Positions 17,413-26,152 are shown, counted from the stretch's first letter. The stretch is 64,000 bases of DNA from Pseudomonas crudilactis (GCF_013433315.1 NZ_WXVV01000010.1:157982-221981); one strand, 5' to 3'. A program made the numbers and translations. The notes: generated by a model from the letters alone, not told the origin.

Positions 17413-18714
17413 TCAATGGTTCAGGTACCGTGCCACCATCGCCCGATAGTTACCATCCAATGAATAACCGCCAACGAGAATGGCATTATCTGCTTGCACG
17501 GCCAGTGAATTGGCCGTGTCCAGACTTCGGCCCAGCCGCGTGCGCAGCCAGCCTTTACCGTCGCCAAAACTGTGATCCAGGTCGCCATCACTCAAGTAGC
17601 GGGCGACTATAAAATCTGCTTCGATTCCACCAATGGTTGCACCGACCGCGATGATGCGGCCGTCCGCCATGCGCTGGGCGGCGCTCCATTGGCAGCCGCT
17701 GGGGCCGATTTCCAGCAGTTGTGGTTGCCCGCCGTGGTGGTGCAAGTTCGGTCGACCATTGGTGTGTACGCTGTAGGCCATGCAACGAATCGGGTCGCGA
17801 CTGCTGCCGAAACAGTGCAACGCGTCGGTGGACTCAATGACCTGACTGACCTGAGCGCTTTGGCTGTGAGCCTTGAACGCCATGAATCCGTCCACGGCAA
17901 AACGCTCGTCGAGGCGGCCGTCGGGTAGGTAGCGTGCCAACAGACCCTCTTGCGGAAAGTCGATGGAGCCGGCCACCACAATCCGCCCATCCTTTTGCAG
18001 CAGCAGGCTGCTGAGCCAGGTGTTGAGCAGCAAGTGGCGAATCATCACGAAGCCGCGGCCGTTGAAGGTTTCATCGAGGCTGCCGTCGGGCTTGAGGCGA
18101 ATCAGCATGCCGGCATGGTCGGCGAGTTCGAAATGATGATTGGCGATCAACAGAATATGGCCGTCGTTCTGGACGACAAAGTCGCAGGCTTCAGCGCCCG
18201 GGACGCCCGGCGGCAGCCAGGCATCGCGGCTGCCCATGGACAAGTCGCCAGGCAACCGCACCACCTGACGCCCGTTGTCACCGAAGCTCAGGTCCGGTTT
18301 GCCCTGTGCATCGAACAAGGCCAGCGCCGGCAAGGTACGATGCGCGTTTTCATAATGCAGGCCGGCGAGCAGGATGCGCCCATCGGGCAGTGCCTGGACT
18401 TTACCGGCCGTGGCTTCGAAGCCTGGAGCAAAGGTATCGATCACGCTGCCTTGCTCGCCAAAGGCCAGGTCGGCTGAGCCATCGGCGAGCATGCGGGCCA
18501 GGCCGAAACGGCTGCCGGCGGCGATGCCGACTTTGGCGGCGACGAGGATCCGCCCCTGCGCATCGAGCGCGATATTTTCCGTCAGGCTGGACACGCTGCC
18601 CGCGAAATACACTTGGGCGACGCCGATGGCGGCAAACGTCCTGTCGAGTTGACCGGCCCGATTCAACAACGTCTTCGGTAACGCCGAGAGGGCAAAAGTG
18701 TTCAGGGTGGACAT
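17413..18714 (-). CDS. Delta-60 repeat beta-propeller-like protein
   Basis: 433-aa protein built of about seven repeats of roughly 55-60 residues, each with the pattern ...DGRILVAG...LARYLPDGSLDxxFGxxG.... This is the delta-60 repeat seen in predicted beta-propellers. The ATG at 18714 has AAGGAG about 8 bases upstream; a longer frame to 18783 lacks support. I see no signal peptide, unlike many delta-60 proteins that are exported. Function is unknown, and neighbours give no clue. Confidence 0.8.
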   Translation of the reverse strand: MSTLNTFALSALPKTLLNRAGQLDRTFAAIGVAQVYFAGSVSSLTENIALDAQGRILVAAKVGIAAGSRFGLARMLADGSADLAFGEQGSVIDTFAPGFEATAGKVQALPDGRILLAGLHYENAHRTLPALALFDAQGKPDLSFGDNGRQVVRLPGDLSMGSRDAWLPPGVPGAEACDFVVQNDGHILLIANHHFELADHAGMLIRLKPDGSLDETFNGRGFVMIRHLLLNTWLSSLLLQKDGRIVVAGSIDFPQEGLLARYLPDGRLDERFAVDGFMAFKAHSQSAQVSQVIESTDALHCFGSSRDPIRCMAYSVHTNGRPNLHHHGGQPQLLEIGPSGCQWSAAQRMADGRIIAVGATIGGIEADFIVARYLSDGDLDHSFGDGKGWLRTRLGRSLDTANSLAVQADNAILVGGYSLDGNYRAMVARYLNH

Positions 18715-18958
18715 GCACGCATCTCCTTGCGAGTTGACCTTTACCGGGAACCGGGTGGGTAACTGCATGAGCGGAACATTCAATCCCTGAACCGGGAGAA
18801 GTACAACTGTAAGAACTAACAGGTGGAGGGTCGCACTGTGCCAGAACAGTGTCTTTTTGAACCAATAGCAAGCCGGCCAAGCAGTTGCGCCTGAACAAGT
18901 TGCAAATAGTTGTACAAACGTAGCGGGTGTTTAAAAAGATCACAACTAAGCGAAGAGG

Positions 18959-18982
18959 GCGGATGACCTGAAAGTCATCCGC
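18959..18982 (-). terminator. Possible hairpin terminator
   Basis: GCGGATGAC (18959-18967) pairs perfectly with GTCATCCGC (18974-18982) around a 6-base loop, just after the stop of the small protein at 18995. There is no clear T run, so termination is uncertain. Confidence 0.45.
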
Positions 18983-18994
18983 ATCGCCCGGCTG

Positions 18995-19261
18995 TTAGTG
19001 TGGCATCGACCAGGATTGCAGGCTGTAACCTTCTTCGCTGAGTTCAGCGCGAGCCTGCTGCAACAGTTGTTCTAGTTGCGCTGGATCGGAGTAGGCGCTG
19101 CTCGGGATCTGTTTGCGACCGATGTGCGAGTTGGTCCGGTCGATCACGGTCAGGCTCAATTCGCCATTGCCGTCTTGTGGCGCCCAGGCCACGCACTGGA
19201 AAGGTTTGAACGCGTGGTTGGCAATCAAAAGAGCTTCGTTGATACGGAGCGGGGCGGTCAT
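18995..19261 (-). CDS. Small conserved hypothetical protein
   Basis: 88-aa soluble protein starting MTAPLRINEALLIANHAFKPF. The middle is predicted beta-rich (CVAWAPQDGNGELSLTVIDR) and the end helical (LEQLLQQARAELSEEGY). I chose the ATG at 19261 because the upstream extension is low-complexity and lacks a ribosome-binding site, while GAGAGAAAA precedes this one. No domain recognised. Confidence 0.65.
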   Translation of the reverse strand: MTAPLRINEALLIANHAFKPFQCVAWAPQDGNGELSLTVIDRTNSHIGRKQIPSSAYSDPAQLEQLLQQARAELSEEGYSLQSWSMPH

Positions 19262-19615
19262 GGGGTTTTCTCTCTGTCGTGCCCAATCAAGTGATGTGCC
19301 GTCGGTTGGGCTTACCGTTCGGCTGGTACTTGTACTGATGCACCGAACCGGCAGGCAGGTCACACATGAAACAAAGAAATTTCAACTTTCTTTCATGGCG
19401 TTGCTTTGCAGGCAGGTTTTAAAAGCTCACTGAAAGGTTGAAACAGCAATTTAGTCGATAGCTAACTAACAACCTGGTTTCTTATAACGTGTTTGCTTGT
19501 ACACCTATAAGCAATCGATACAAGGCCCTGTCAAAATCTTGCTAATGTTACAGTCGGGTCTGCCAAATGACTGTTTTTACAATCATTTCTAATAATTTGG
19601 CGCCAAGGAACAGTC
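19262..19615. other. Intergenic region upstream of the enhancer-binding protein
   Basis: No gene is seen in these 354 bases. The region carries two TGAAACA heptamers (19367-19373 and 19439-19445), identical to the half-site of the dyads upstream of fapA, and an inverted TTGCTT/AAGCAA pair (19493-19498, 19509-19514). It is AT-richer than the flanking genes and probably contains the promoter of the regulator. Autoregulation is inference. Confidence 0.4.
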
Positions 19616-20941
19616 ATGAGCGAAGCGCCTGCGTTACGACGTTTATTGGTGGTCGATCCGTGCGACGACTGCCACCGCTTATTGCCCGGATTACGCGCCG
19701 TAGGTTGGGATGTTGATAGCTGTACCCTGGAAAACGCCGCCGACCGCAGTTGTGATGTGGGCTTGCTGCGATTACAGCCGTTTCACCTCGAACGTCCCGA
19801 AGCCGTCAAGGAACTGATCAGCCGCAGTGGCACCGAGTGGATCGCCGTGCTCAATCAGGAAGTCCTGCGTTTACAAAACGTCGGTGATTTCGTCTGCGAA
19901 TGGTTTTTCGATTTTCACACCTTGCCGTTCGATGTTTCGCGGGTGCAGGTCACCCTCGGTCGAGCGTTCGGCATGGCGCGTTTGCGCGGGCAGGGCACGA
20001 TTCACGTCGATCAGCCCGAACATGAACTGCTCGGCGACAGCAAACCCATCCGCGAACTGCGCAAGTTGCTCAGCAAACTGGCTCCGACCGAATCGCCGGT
20101 GTTGATCCGTGGCGAAAGCGGCACCGGTAAAGAGCTGGTTGCGCGCACGTTGCATCGGCAATCCCAGCGTCACAGCAAACCGTTTGTGGCAATCAACTGT
20201 GGGGCGATTCCCGAGCATTTGATCCAATCCGAGCTGTTCGGCCACGAAAAGGGCGCCTTTACCGGCGCGCATCAGCGCAAGGTCGGGCGCATTGAAGCGG
20301 CCAATGGCGGCACGTTGTTCCTCGATGAAATCGGTGATCTGCCGCTGGAGTTGCAAGCCAATCTGTTGCGCTTCCTGCAGGAGAAACACATCGAACGCGT
20401 CGGCGGCAGTCAGCCGATTCCGGTGGACGTGCGGGTGCTGGCGGCGACCCACGTCGACCTTGAGGCGGCCATCGAGAAGAAGCGTTTTCGCGAAGACCTG
20501 TATTACCGGCTCAACGTGCTGCAAGTCGTCACCGCGCCGTTGCGTGAGCGCCATGGTGATTTATCGATGCTGGCCAACCACTTTTCCCACTTCTACAGCC
20601 ATGAAACCGGTCGCCGCCCGCGCAGCTTCAGCGAAGACGCGCTGATTGCCATGGGCAAACATGACTGGCCGGGCAATGTCCGGGAACTGGCCAACCGTGT
20701 ACGGCGCGGATTGGTGCTGGCCGAGGGTCGGCAGATCGAGGCCCGCGATCTGGGCTTGATCAGTCAGCACTCGATCGCCACACCGATGGGCACGCTGGAA
20801 GATTACAAAACCCGCGCCGAGCGCCAGGCACTGTGCGATGTGCTGAACCGGCACAGCGACAACCTCAGTGTTGCGGCGAAAGTGCTGGGCGTATCACGGC
20901 CGACGTTCTACCGTTTGCTCCACAAGCATCAGATCCGCTAG
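19616..20941 (+). CDS. Sigma-54 enhancer-binding protein, probable fap operon activator
   Basis: 441-aa bacterial enhancer-binding protein. An N-terminal receiver-like domain (about 1-125) is degenerate: the position of the phospho-acceptor aspartate reads DVGLLRL, with Arg52 where Asp is expected. The AAA+ domain has Walker A GESGTGKE (166-173), the sigma-54-contact loop GAFTGA (213-218) and Walker B GGTLFLDEIG (231-240). A Fis-type helix-turn-helix lies at about 405-441 (LSVAAKVLGVSRPTFYRLL). It resembles VpsR/FleQ-like regulators that do not need phosphorylation. It converges on fapF, and a sigma-54-type promoter lies ahead of fapA, so fap is its likely target (inference). Confidence 0.88.
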   Translation: MSEAPALRRLLVVDPCDDCHRLLPGLRAVGWDVDSCTLENAADRSCDVGLLRLQPFHLERPEAVKELISRSGTEWIAVLNQEVLRLQNVGDFVCEWFFDFHTLPFDVSRVQVTLGRAFGMARLRGQGTIHVDQPEHELLGDSKPIRELRKLLSKLAPTESPVLIRGESGTGKELVARTLHRQSQRHSKPFVAINCGAIPEHLIQSELFGHEKGAFTGAHQRKVGRIEAANGGTLFLDEIGDLPLELQANLLRFLQEKHIERVGGSQPIPVDVRVLAATHVDLEAAIEKKRFREDLYYRLNVLQVVTAPLRERHGDLSMLANHFSHFYSHETGRRPRSFSEDALIAMGKHDWPGNVRELANRVRRGLVLAEGRQIEARDLGLISQHSIATPMGTLEDYKTRAERQALCDVLNRHSDNLSVAAKVLGVSRPTFYRLLHKHQIR

Positions 20942-20946
20942 GGCGG

Positions 20947-20999
20947 GGAAACGCAAAAGGCCCGTTGCGAGGTGAGCGCAACGGGCCTTTTGCGTTTCC
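20947..20999. terminator. Bidirectional terminator, 23-bp perfect inverted repeat
   Basis: A perfect 23-base inverted repeat (20947-20969 and 20977-20999) encloses a 7-base loop. The stem core is AAAAGGCCCGTTGCG. It fills the 64-base gap between the converging regulator and fapF stops, and A/T tracts on each side let it work in both directions. Confidence 0.9.
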
Positions 21000-21005
21000 T
21001 GATGA

Positions 21006-22313
21006 TTAGAAGTAGTACGGGAATTTCAGACTGAAGGAAAAGTCCGGGGCATCGTCGGTCAAACCGATCGACAAGTTCGGAACAATGGTCAGGTTGTCGG
21101 TGGCCGCGATGGTCATGCCGACGTTGAAGTAACCGGCGTTGGCGTCACTGGACACCACCGATTGCCAATCGCCGCCATCCTGTTTCAGCTTGCTTTTGCG
21201 CTGCACCAGATCAGACATCGAGAACGACATACTCATCTTCTCGTTCAGCGCAAACGCAATACCGGCGCCGATCTGGAAGCTGTCGCCGATCTTTACCTTG
21301 CCCGGGTTTTTCTGGTTGACCGTCGAGCTGATGTCGTCAAACGACTCCTCCAGGTTGTGGGTGTAGGACAAGCTGCCGAACAGCACCGCCGGGTCGAACG
21401 TCTTGACCAGCGAGATCCCCGGCGTGACCGACCAGACGCCGTTGCCGGTCGGCAGGGTGTCAGGCACGAACAGGTTGGAGTTGGCGTCGGTCTGGCGCAG
21501 CTTGATCCCGAACGGATCCTTGCCGGTGGGTGCCTTGACCCGCAAGGTGACGACCGCATCCGGCGTGTTGGCTGACTCATCGAGGAACTTGTAGGCGATG
21601 CCGAAGTTGACGTCGCCAATGGTTGGATCGCGTGTCACGTCCTGCTCGGTCGTGACGTTGGACGCCCCGCCGTTACCGCCGCCGGATTGATAAGTCGAAT
21701 CGCGGTAGACCACGGGCACGTTCAGGTCGAACTGCCAGCGATTGTCGAAGTTGTAGCGGCCCGTGAGGTCGAGGGTCCAGGTATCGGCCTTGATCCGGTC
21801 AAGGTTGATGTTGCCGAGAAAAATCGAGTCCAGTGCCAGGAAGCCGTTGAGGATCAACTGACGGGTGTCGTAGCGCGAGTAGGTGATACCGGTTTCGAAG
21901 CTGAATTTGCCACCGCCGAAGAAACCACTGGCTTCGTCGTACAGGTTGGACACACTTTGTGCCGGTTGCGAATCATCTGCCAGCGATTGCCCGTAAGAAG
22001 CCCCACTACCTCCGGCTGCGCCCCCCGACGCTGCTGCGGCCCCGGTGCCGGTGGCCACTTTTGGATTGCCTTTGAGATCCGACGGCGACTTGGCCAACCG
22101 TTTCGGTTGCGGCGCCGCGGGTTGATCTTCGACCTGGCGAACCCGTTGTTCGAGTACCGCCAGGGCTTTTTGTTGTACTTCGTAACGTTGCTTCAGCTCC
22201 AGAAGTTCTTGTTTCAGGACTTCCACGTCGGCGTCCGGTGCCGCTTGCAGCATTGCTGCAGGTAGAAGAGTGCTCAAACAAACAGCGGCACGCAGTGATA
22301 CTGATCGATACAT
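21006..22313 (-). CDS. fapF: FapF, outer-membrane secretion pore for functional amyloid
   Basis: 435-aa protein exporting Fap amyloid subunits. Signal peptide (about 1-24), then a periplasmic coiled coil ([21 protein letters not shown]..., about 28-65), a low-complexity Gly/Ala/Ser linker (about 90-115) and a C-terminal beta-barrel finishing with FSLKFPYYF. In the family the pore is a trimer gated by a plug helix held by the coiled coil. It is the last gene of fapABCDEF and ends at the bidirectional terminator. Confidence 0.93.
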   Translation of the reverse strand: MYRSVSLRAAVCLSTLLPAAMLQAAPDADVEVLKQELLELKQRYEVQQKALAVLEQRVRQVEDQPAAPQPKRLAKSPSDLKGNPKVATGTGAAAASGGAAGGSGASYGQSLADDSQPAQSVSNLYDEASGFFGGGKFSFETGITYSRYDTRQLILNGFLALDSIFLGNINLDRIKADTWTLDLTGRYNFDNRWQFDLNVPVVYRDSTYQSGGGNGGASNVTTEQDVTRDPTIGDVNFGIAYKFLDESANTPDAVVTLRVKAPTGKDPFGIKLRQTDANSNLFVPDTLPTGNGVWSVTPGISLVKTFDPAVLFGSLSYTHNLEESFDDISSTVNQKNPGKVKIGDSFQIGAGIAFALNEKMSMSFSMSDLVQRKSKLKQDGGDWQSVVSSDANAGYFNVGMTIAATDNLTIVPNLSIGLTDDAPDFSFSLKFPYYF

Positions 22314-22358
22314 GAATAAGCCGTCCCTTTAAGCCCAATGATCGAGACTCAGCGTAGT

Positions 22359-23105
22359 TCAATATCCAATATTGCGTAGCGCCCTGAGTTGCGTCAGGTT
22401 GCAATCCAGTGCGCCGGCACTCAGGCCGTTATTGTTCAGTACGACGTTGAGTTGAGTCATGTTATTGACCACGTTGGCACTGCCGAGCAGACGGGTGTTC
22501 TGCAGCAAGCCACCCTGGGCGACCTGCTGCAGGGCCGTTCCTTGATTGCCTGAGGCCTGAATGGCCATCTGTACGCCGCCTCCGCTTGCCGAGACTGCGA
22601 CGCTGCCCGCCGCATTGCTGCCGCCGATGGTTTGCCCGGCCATCAGCGCCTGCCCTTGGGTGGGCACCAGTGCTGGCGCCTGACTGGCTTCTTTAACGTT
22701 GATGGCGACGTTGTTGTAGGCGGTATTGCTGTCACCCGCAGCGCGTACGCTCTGTGTTACGCCCTGGCTGCTGTCGAGACCGGCGCCACCGGTGATCGTG
22801 CCGGTACCCGTAGGAAGAGTGCTGCCGTTGCCGTGCTCCTTGATCGTTTGCACGTAGAATTCGGGTTTAACCGTTGCTGCCTGAAGTTGCATCGAGGTGG
22901 CTGCCCCGATCAGATCGCCACTGGCGTTGCGCCAGGTACTGCTCATGACAATGCCGAAGCTGATGATCCGCCCCGGCATGACATAACGACCACGTAACTC
23001 GGACAACTCCTTGTCCTGTATTTCTATAGGTTTGAATCCTGCATTGGCATAGCCTGACGCACTCGCTGCCAGGCAGGCGGCGGCCAGCCAGTATGAGGTT
23101 TTCAT
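22359..23105 (-). CDS. fapE: FapE, minor amyloid-associated secreted protein
   Basis: 248-aa secreted protein with signal peptide MKTSYWLAAACLAASASGYANA. The following GFKPIEIQDKELSELRGRYVMPGRIISFG is the conserved FapE opening. The C-terminal two thirds is rich in Asn, Gln, Ala and Gly. In studied pseudomonads FapE is found in fibrils as a minor component. The ATG at 23105 gives the clean signal peptide; 23123 is six codons upstream. Confidence 0.9.
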   Translation of the reverse strand: MKTSYWLAAACLAASASGYANAGFKPIEIQDKELSELRGRYVMPGRIISFGIVMSSTWRNASGDLIGAATSMQLQAATVKPEFYVQTIKEHGNGSTLPTGTGTITGGAGLDSSQGVTQSVRAAGDSNTAYNNVAINVKEASQAPALVPTQGQALMAGQTIGGSNAAGSVAVSASGGGVQMAIQASGNQGTALQQVAQGGLLQNTRLLGSANVVNNMTQLNVVLNNNGLSAGALDCNLTQLRALRNIGY

Positions 23106-23149
23106 TTGCTGCTCCCGGGACATCCAGCCCCATTCTTTATAATCGGCGA

Positions 23150-23830
23150 TTAAAAGAAGTCGCTCTGTATGAACCCGAAGTCCATCAATTCAGCATCTTT
23201 GACAGGGTTGAAGCCATCCAGCTTGTTCTTGGCGGTCAGCGGTACCGGAGGGCTGCGCAAGGCGTTGGCCTTGTCGTATCCGGGACCGACGATGGCGAAA
23301 ACAATGCCGTTCCAACCTTTGACAAAGTCATCATGGGTGTAGCGTTTGTGACCTAAAACCGGGTCTCCGATGTAAACCCAATCCTTGTCTGCCCGCTGCA
23401 GAACCACGAAATGCTTGTAGCCGCGAATTTCCATCAGTACCACCACCGGAATAGTGACAGCGTCGAGCTTTTCCGTTGGAATCTTGTAACCCCTGGCGCG
23501 CATGCCGATGCTTTCTATGTAGCGCTTCATGTCCAGCATGGAAAACCCTTGAGTGCGAACAAGGTCCTGGTCAGCGTTGACCAGCATGCCTTTGATGATG
23601 TGCTCCTCATCGACGTCGAGCCAATAGGCCTGGCGTAACACCGTGGCCAGTGCAGCAGCGCCGCAGCTGAAATCGGTTTTCTGTTCGACGATGTCGGCAA
23701 ACTTGCGCTCACGAATGCTTTGCACGTTTTTGTAGACGAGCGTGCCACCCGGCAGGGCAGCGACGGGCATCTGGGCGGCCTGAGTCAGGCCACAGACGCA
23801 AAGCAGGGCGAGGAGGGCAGTCTTACGCAT
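23150..23830 (-). CDS. fapD: FapD, C39-family cysteine peptidase
   Basis: 226-aa exported papain-like peptidase with signal peptide MRKTALLALLCVCGLTQA. The catalytic set of C39 peptidases is visible: Cys56 in KTDFSCGAAALATVL, His140 in GYKHFVVL and Asp156 in YIGDPVLG. It is encoded inside the fap operon and is needed for normal Fap export/processing in the family. A hairpin separates it from fapC (see 23858-23879). Confidence 0.93.
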   Translation of the reverse strand: MRKTALLALLCVCGLTQAAQMPVAALPGGTLVYKNVQSIRERKFADIVEQKTDFSCGAAALATVLRQAYWLDVDEEHIIKGMLVNADQDLVRTQGFSMLDMKRYIESIGMRARGYKIPTEKLDAVTIPVVVLMEIRGYKHFVVLQRADKDWVYIGDPVLGHKRYTHDDFVKGWNGIVFAIVGPGYDKANALRSPPVPLTAKNKLDGFNPVKDAELMDFGFIQSDFF

Positions 23831-23857
23831 GATCGATACGCCTTTGCGGACTGAGGA

Positions 23858-23879
23858 AAAGCCCCGTTTCCGGGGCTTT
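23858..23879 (-). terminator. Intra-operon hairpin between fapC and fapD
   Basis: On the minus strand AAAGCCCCG and CGGGGCTTT form a perfect 9-bp stem closed by a GAAA tetraloop, followed by TCC. It lies 14 bases after the fapC stop. A stable stem with a T tract is expected to end part of the transcripts or to protect the 3' end of fapABC mRNA. Confidence 0.7.
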
Positions 23880-23893
23880 CGTTTCGATCGCGA

Positions 23894-24901
23894 CTACAGG
23901 CAGGCTTTGCAACCTGCAGCGATGGACAGCGAGTTGCTTTGTTGGTTACCAACACCGGCGGCGTTGTTGTAACCAGCGTTGCCGGAGAAGTTGTTACCAA
24001 CGTTGGAGATGTTTGCGTTGTTGGTCACAGGGTTTTTCCAGCCGTCTGGGGTCAGCACTTGTTGTGTGGTTACACCGGCGAGACCGAAGATGCCGACAGC
24101 TTCAAAGGTCGCTTTCTGATCTTTGCTGCCGCCGTTGCCGCCATGACCACGGTCGTTGTCGCCATAACCGCCACCACCATGGCCTTTGTCGCCTTCGATG
24201 GTCGCTTTGCCAGCTGCCGCGAATGCGCCAGCAGCGGTGAAGGTGCCTCTCAGAGTATCGGTTTTATAGGTTTGAGTGCCGTTGTTGGACACAGTCAACC
24301 CAGTGGAGCTTTGGTTGGCAGCGGCAGCGGCGTTAGCTACACGACCACCGGATACAGCAATGGCCAGGTTGTTTTTCTGTTGGTTGAAGTTGCCGGCACT
24401 GTTGTTCACACCGATGTTGCCGGAACCGCCGTTACCCACGTTGTTGAGGTTGGCATTGTTGGTTGTCGAGTAGTTGGCAACCGCGTTGTTGTTGTTGACC
24501 TGAGTCGCGCTGGAAACGGACACGGCAGTGCCGAAGATGAAGCTTTCGTCGGCAGTTGCGAGTGCAGCGGCGTTGTCTTGTTGGTTGCCATCGCCGGCGG
24601 TGTTGTTCATGCCGACGTTGCCGTTGGTGCCATTGGCCGAGTCGCGAACGGAGGCATCATTTTTGGTGCCTTGGTTGCCCACCAGGTTGCCATCGCTGTT
24701 CTGCGTGTCGAGTACGGCCGCACCAGCGCCGGCGCCGATTTGCAGAAGTTGTTCCAGGGTAGGGCCTTTTGGTTCATGGTTGCCATGACCGTTGCCGTGC
24801 CCGTTACCATGATCGTCATCACGACCGCCTGCCTGTGCTGCGATTGCCATCACTGCTGCAAGTGCGAAAACCAGTGGTTTGAGAGCCATTGTAGGTTTCA
24901 T
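23894..24901 (-). CDS. fapC: FapC, major functional-amyloid subunit
   Basis: 335-aa secreted amyloid protein. A signal peptide (about 1-24) is followed by a Gly/His stretch HGNGHGNGHGNH (31-42). Three imperfect amyloid repeats follow, at about 80-115, 146-183 and 294-328; each contains a G-N-x-G-x-N-x-x-A-G-x-x-N-Q-Q-x-N core. The long second linker (about 184-293) includes another Gly/His/Asp segment (GHGGGGYGDNDRGHGG, 240-255). The protein ends with a CxxC (CKAC, 331-334), conserved in FapC. GGAG precedes the ATG. Confidence 0.93.
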   Translation of the reverse strand: MKPTMALKPLVFALAAVMAIAAQAGGRDDDHGNGHGNGHGNHEPKGPTLEQLLQIGAGAGAAVLDTQNSDGNLVGNQGTKNDASVRDSANGTNGNVGMNNTAGDGNQQDNAAALATADESFIFGTAVSVSSATQVNNNNAVANYSTTNNANLNNVGNGGSGNIGVNNSAGNFNQQKNNLAIAVSGGRVANAAAAANQSSTGLTVSNNGTQTYKTDTLRGTFTAAGAFAAAGKATIEGDKGHGGGGYGDNDRGHGGNGGSKDQKATFEAVGIFGLAGVTTQQVLTPDGWKNPVTNNANISNVGNNFSGNAGYNNAAGVGNQQSNSLSIAAGCKACL

Positions 24902-24975
24902 GGTGTTTCTCCATCGTGCTTATTAGTTGGTTAAGTGTTGGTACTTTCTAATTGCACTGCTTTTTTTTGTTTGGG

Positions 24976-25551
24976 TCAGTCAGCGACCCGGATGCTCAGG
25001 GTGTTAGCCATTCGGTTCCCCACCCCGGCACTCTGGTTCACCTGGATTACCCCGCGGCTGCCGGTGAAGGCCTGGTCACTTGTCGTGACCTGGCGACTGC
25101 CGGATGAGGTACCAGTTGCTCCTGAGCTCGGTAAAAGCGCCACGTTCTGTTGTGAAAGGGCACTGTCGTCAACGCTCTGCGGGGCAGCACTGATGCTGAC
25201 GCGCGTGACGTTGGCCATCTGGTTGTTGGCCCCGGCGCCCTGGTTCACACCCAGGATTCCGTTGCCATTACTGAAAGCATTGCCGCCAATGGTTGCGCTG
25301 GCATTCGTCGAAGGATTGGCGGGTGTATCGATCGCTTGGCGAACATGGGTGGTGGCGCTGGCTGAGGTGCCAATGGCGATCGCCTTGGTGTTGGTCTGTT
25401 GCATCTGGTCGCCAGCGGCCTGGTTGACGTTGTAGTTGCCGCGGTACTGAATGCCGGTGTCCTGAATGTTCGCGTTGTTCACTGAGCTGGGGTCGGCCGC
25501 CATGGCACTGGCGCAGCCGAAGAGGGCAAGCAGGAGCAGGCAACGATTCAT
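24976..25551 (-). CDS. fapB: FapB, minor amyloid subunit / nucleator
   Basis: 191-aa secreted protein with signal peptide MNRCLLLLALFGCASAMA. It has three amyloid repeats with cores NVNQAAGDQMQQTN (about 40-53), GVNQGAGANNQMAN (about 100-113) and QVNQSAGVGNRMAN (about 170-183), the same pattern as FapC. In the family FapB is proposed to nucleate FapC fibres. The start lies one base after the fapA stop, so translation is coupled. Confidence 0.92.
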   Translation of the reverse strand: MNRCLLLLALFGCASAMAADPSSVNNANIQDTGIQYRGNYNVNQAAGDQMQQTNTKAIAIGTSASATTHVRQAIDTPANPSTNASATIGGNAFSNGNGILGVNQGAGANNQMANVTRVSISAAPQSVDDSALSQQNVALLPSSGATGTSSGSRQVTTSDQAFTGSRGVIQVNQSAGVGNRMANTLSIRVAD

Positions 25552-25552
25552 C

Positions 25553-26002
25553 TTATTGGCCTCCCGCCATGCGGGTCAGCGGCGCAAGGCCTGCGCCCAT
25601 GGCGCGGTTGACGGTATTGGAGATGGAACCGCCGGCGCCGCCGCCGTGGCCGCTGCTCATGCCGGGCAGGCCGTTGGGATTGGTCAGGGTGTTCATGCCG
25701 GGCAGGTTCGCCGTCGGCGTGTTGATGTTGCCGCGGATCGAAGAGCCACTGGCTACGCTGGCAAACTCGCCGTCATTGAGCTCAGTGCTGCTCATCGCTT
25801 GATTGATGCGGCCTGAAGGGTTGGCATTGACGGTAGTTGGATAGGGGTCTTTACCGCCGCTACGACCGATAGGAATCGGCTGAACGTCGCGATTGAGGAC
25901 GATCACGCCATTACCTTCTGCCTGCGCGTTGAAACTGATCAACGTACTGGCTGCTGATCCGATCAGCAGAAGGCAGGTCAAACCTTTTTGGATATTCCCC
26001 AC
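25553..26002 (-). CDS. fapA: FapA, periplasmic fap chaperone-like protein
   Basis: 149-aa first protein of the fap operon, starting with GTG; AAGGA lies about 9 bases upstream. A signal peptide (about 1-28, ending FNAQA) precedes a disordered Gly/Asn/Ser-rich mature part. The family member acts before export and affects the FapB/FapC ratio in fibres. A sigma-54-type promoter sits about 55-70 bases upstream. Confidence 0.9.
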   Translation of the reverse strand: MGNIQKGLTCLLLIGSAASTLISFNAQAEGNGVIVLNRDVQPIPIGRSGGKDPYPTTVNANPSGRINQAMSSTELNDGEFASVASGSSIRGNINTPTANLPGMNTLTNPNGLPGMSSGHGGGAGGSISNTVNRAMGAGLAPLTRMAGGQ

Positions 26003-26055
26003 GGCTGCAATTCCTTCTTCAGTGGGCTGGCCCTAGTCAGCGTTGTGAAGGAGAG

Positions 26056-26071
26056 AGCGAAAGCTGTGCCG
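26056..26071 (-). promoter_or_regulatory. Sigma-54-type promoter of fapABCDEF
   Basis: The minus strand reads CGGCACAGCTTTCGCT. Aligned with TGGCACG-N4-TTGCW it keeps GG and GC at the required 10-base spacing, the full GGCAC block and TCGC-T at -12. The -12 GC is at 26057-26058, giving a transcript start near 26045 and a leader of about 45 bases before the fapA GTG. Confidence 0.7.
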
Positions 26072-26122
26072 CTTTTCAAATGTTGTTTGCTTTCAGATAC
26101 TTGCAGAAACCAGGCGCGCACC

Positions 26123-26152
26123 TGATACACACGCTGTTTCATGGCTGATACA
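26123..26152. promoter_or_regulatory. Candidate enhancer site, proximal dyad
   Basis: TGTTTCA-TGGC-TGATACA occupies 26135-26152, a 7-4-7 dyad with one mismatch to the distal copy. A further TGATACA lies at 26123-26129. The site is about 80-95 bases upstream of the sigma-54 promoter, the usual distance for an enhancer-binding protein. Confidence 0.55.

Noticed and set aside
23150..23830. C39 peptidase as part of a bacteriocin exporter
   Set aside because: No ABC transporter is fused or adjacent; its place and sequence fit FapD.
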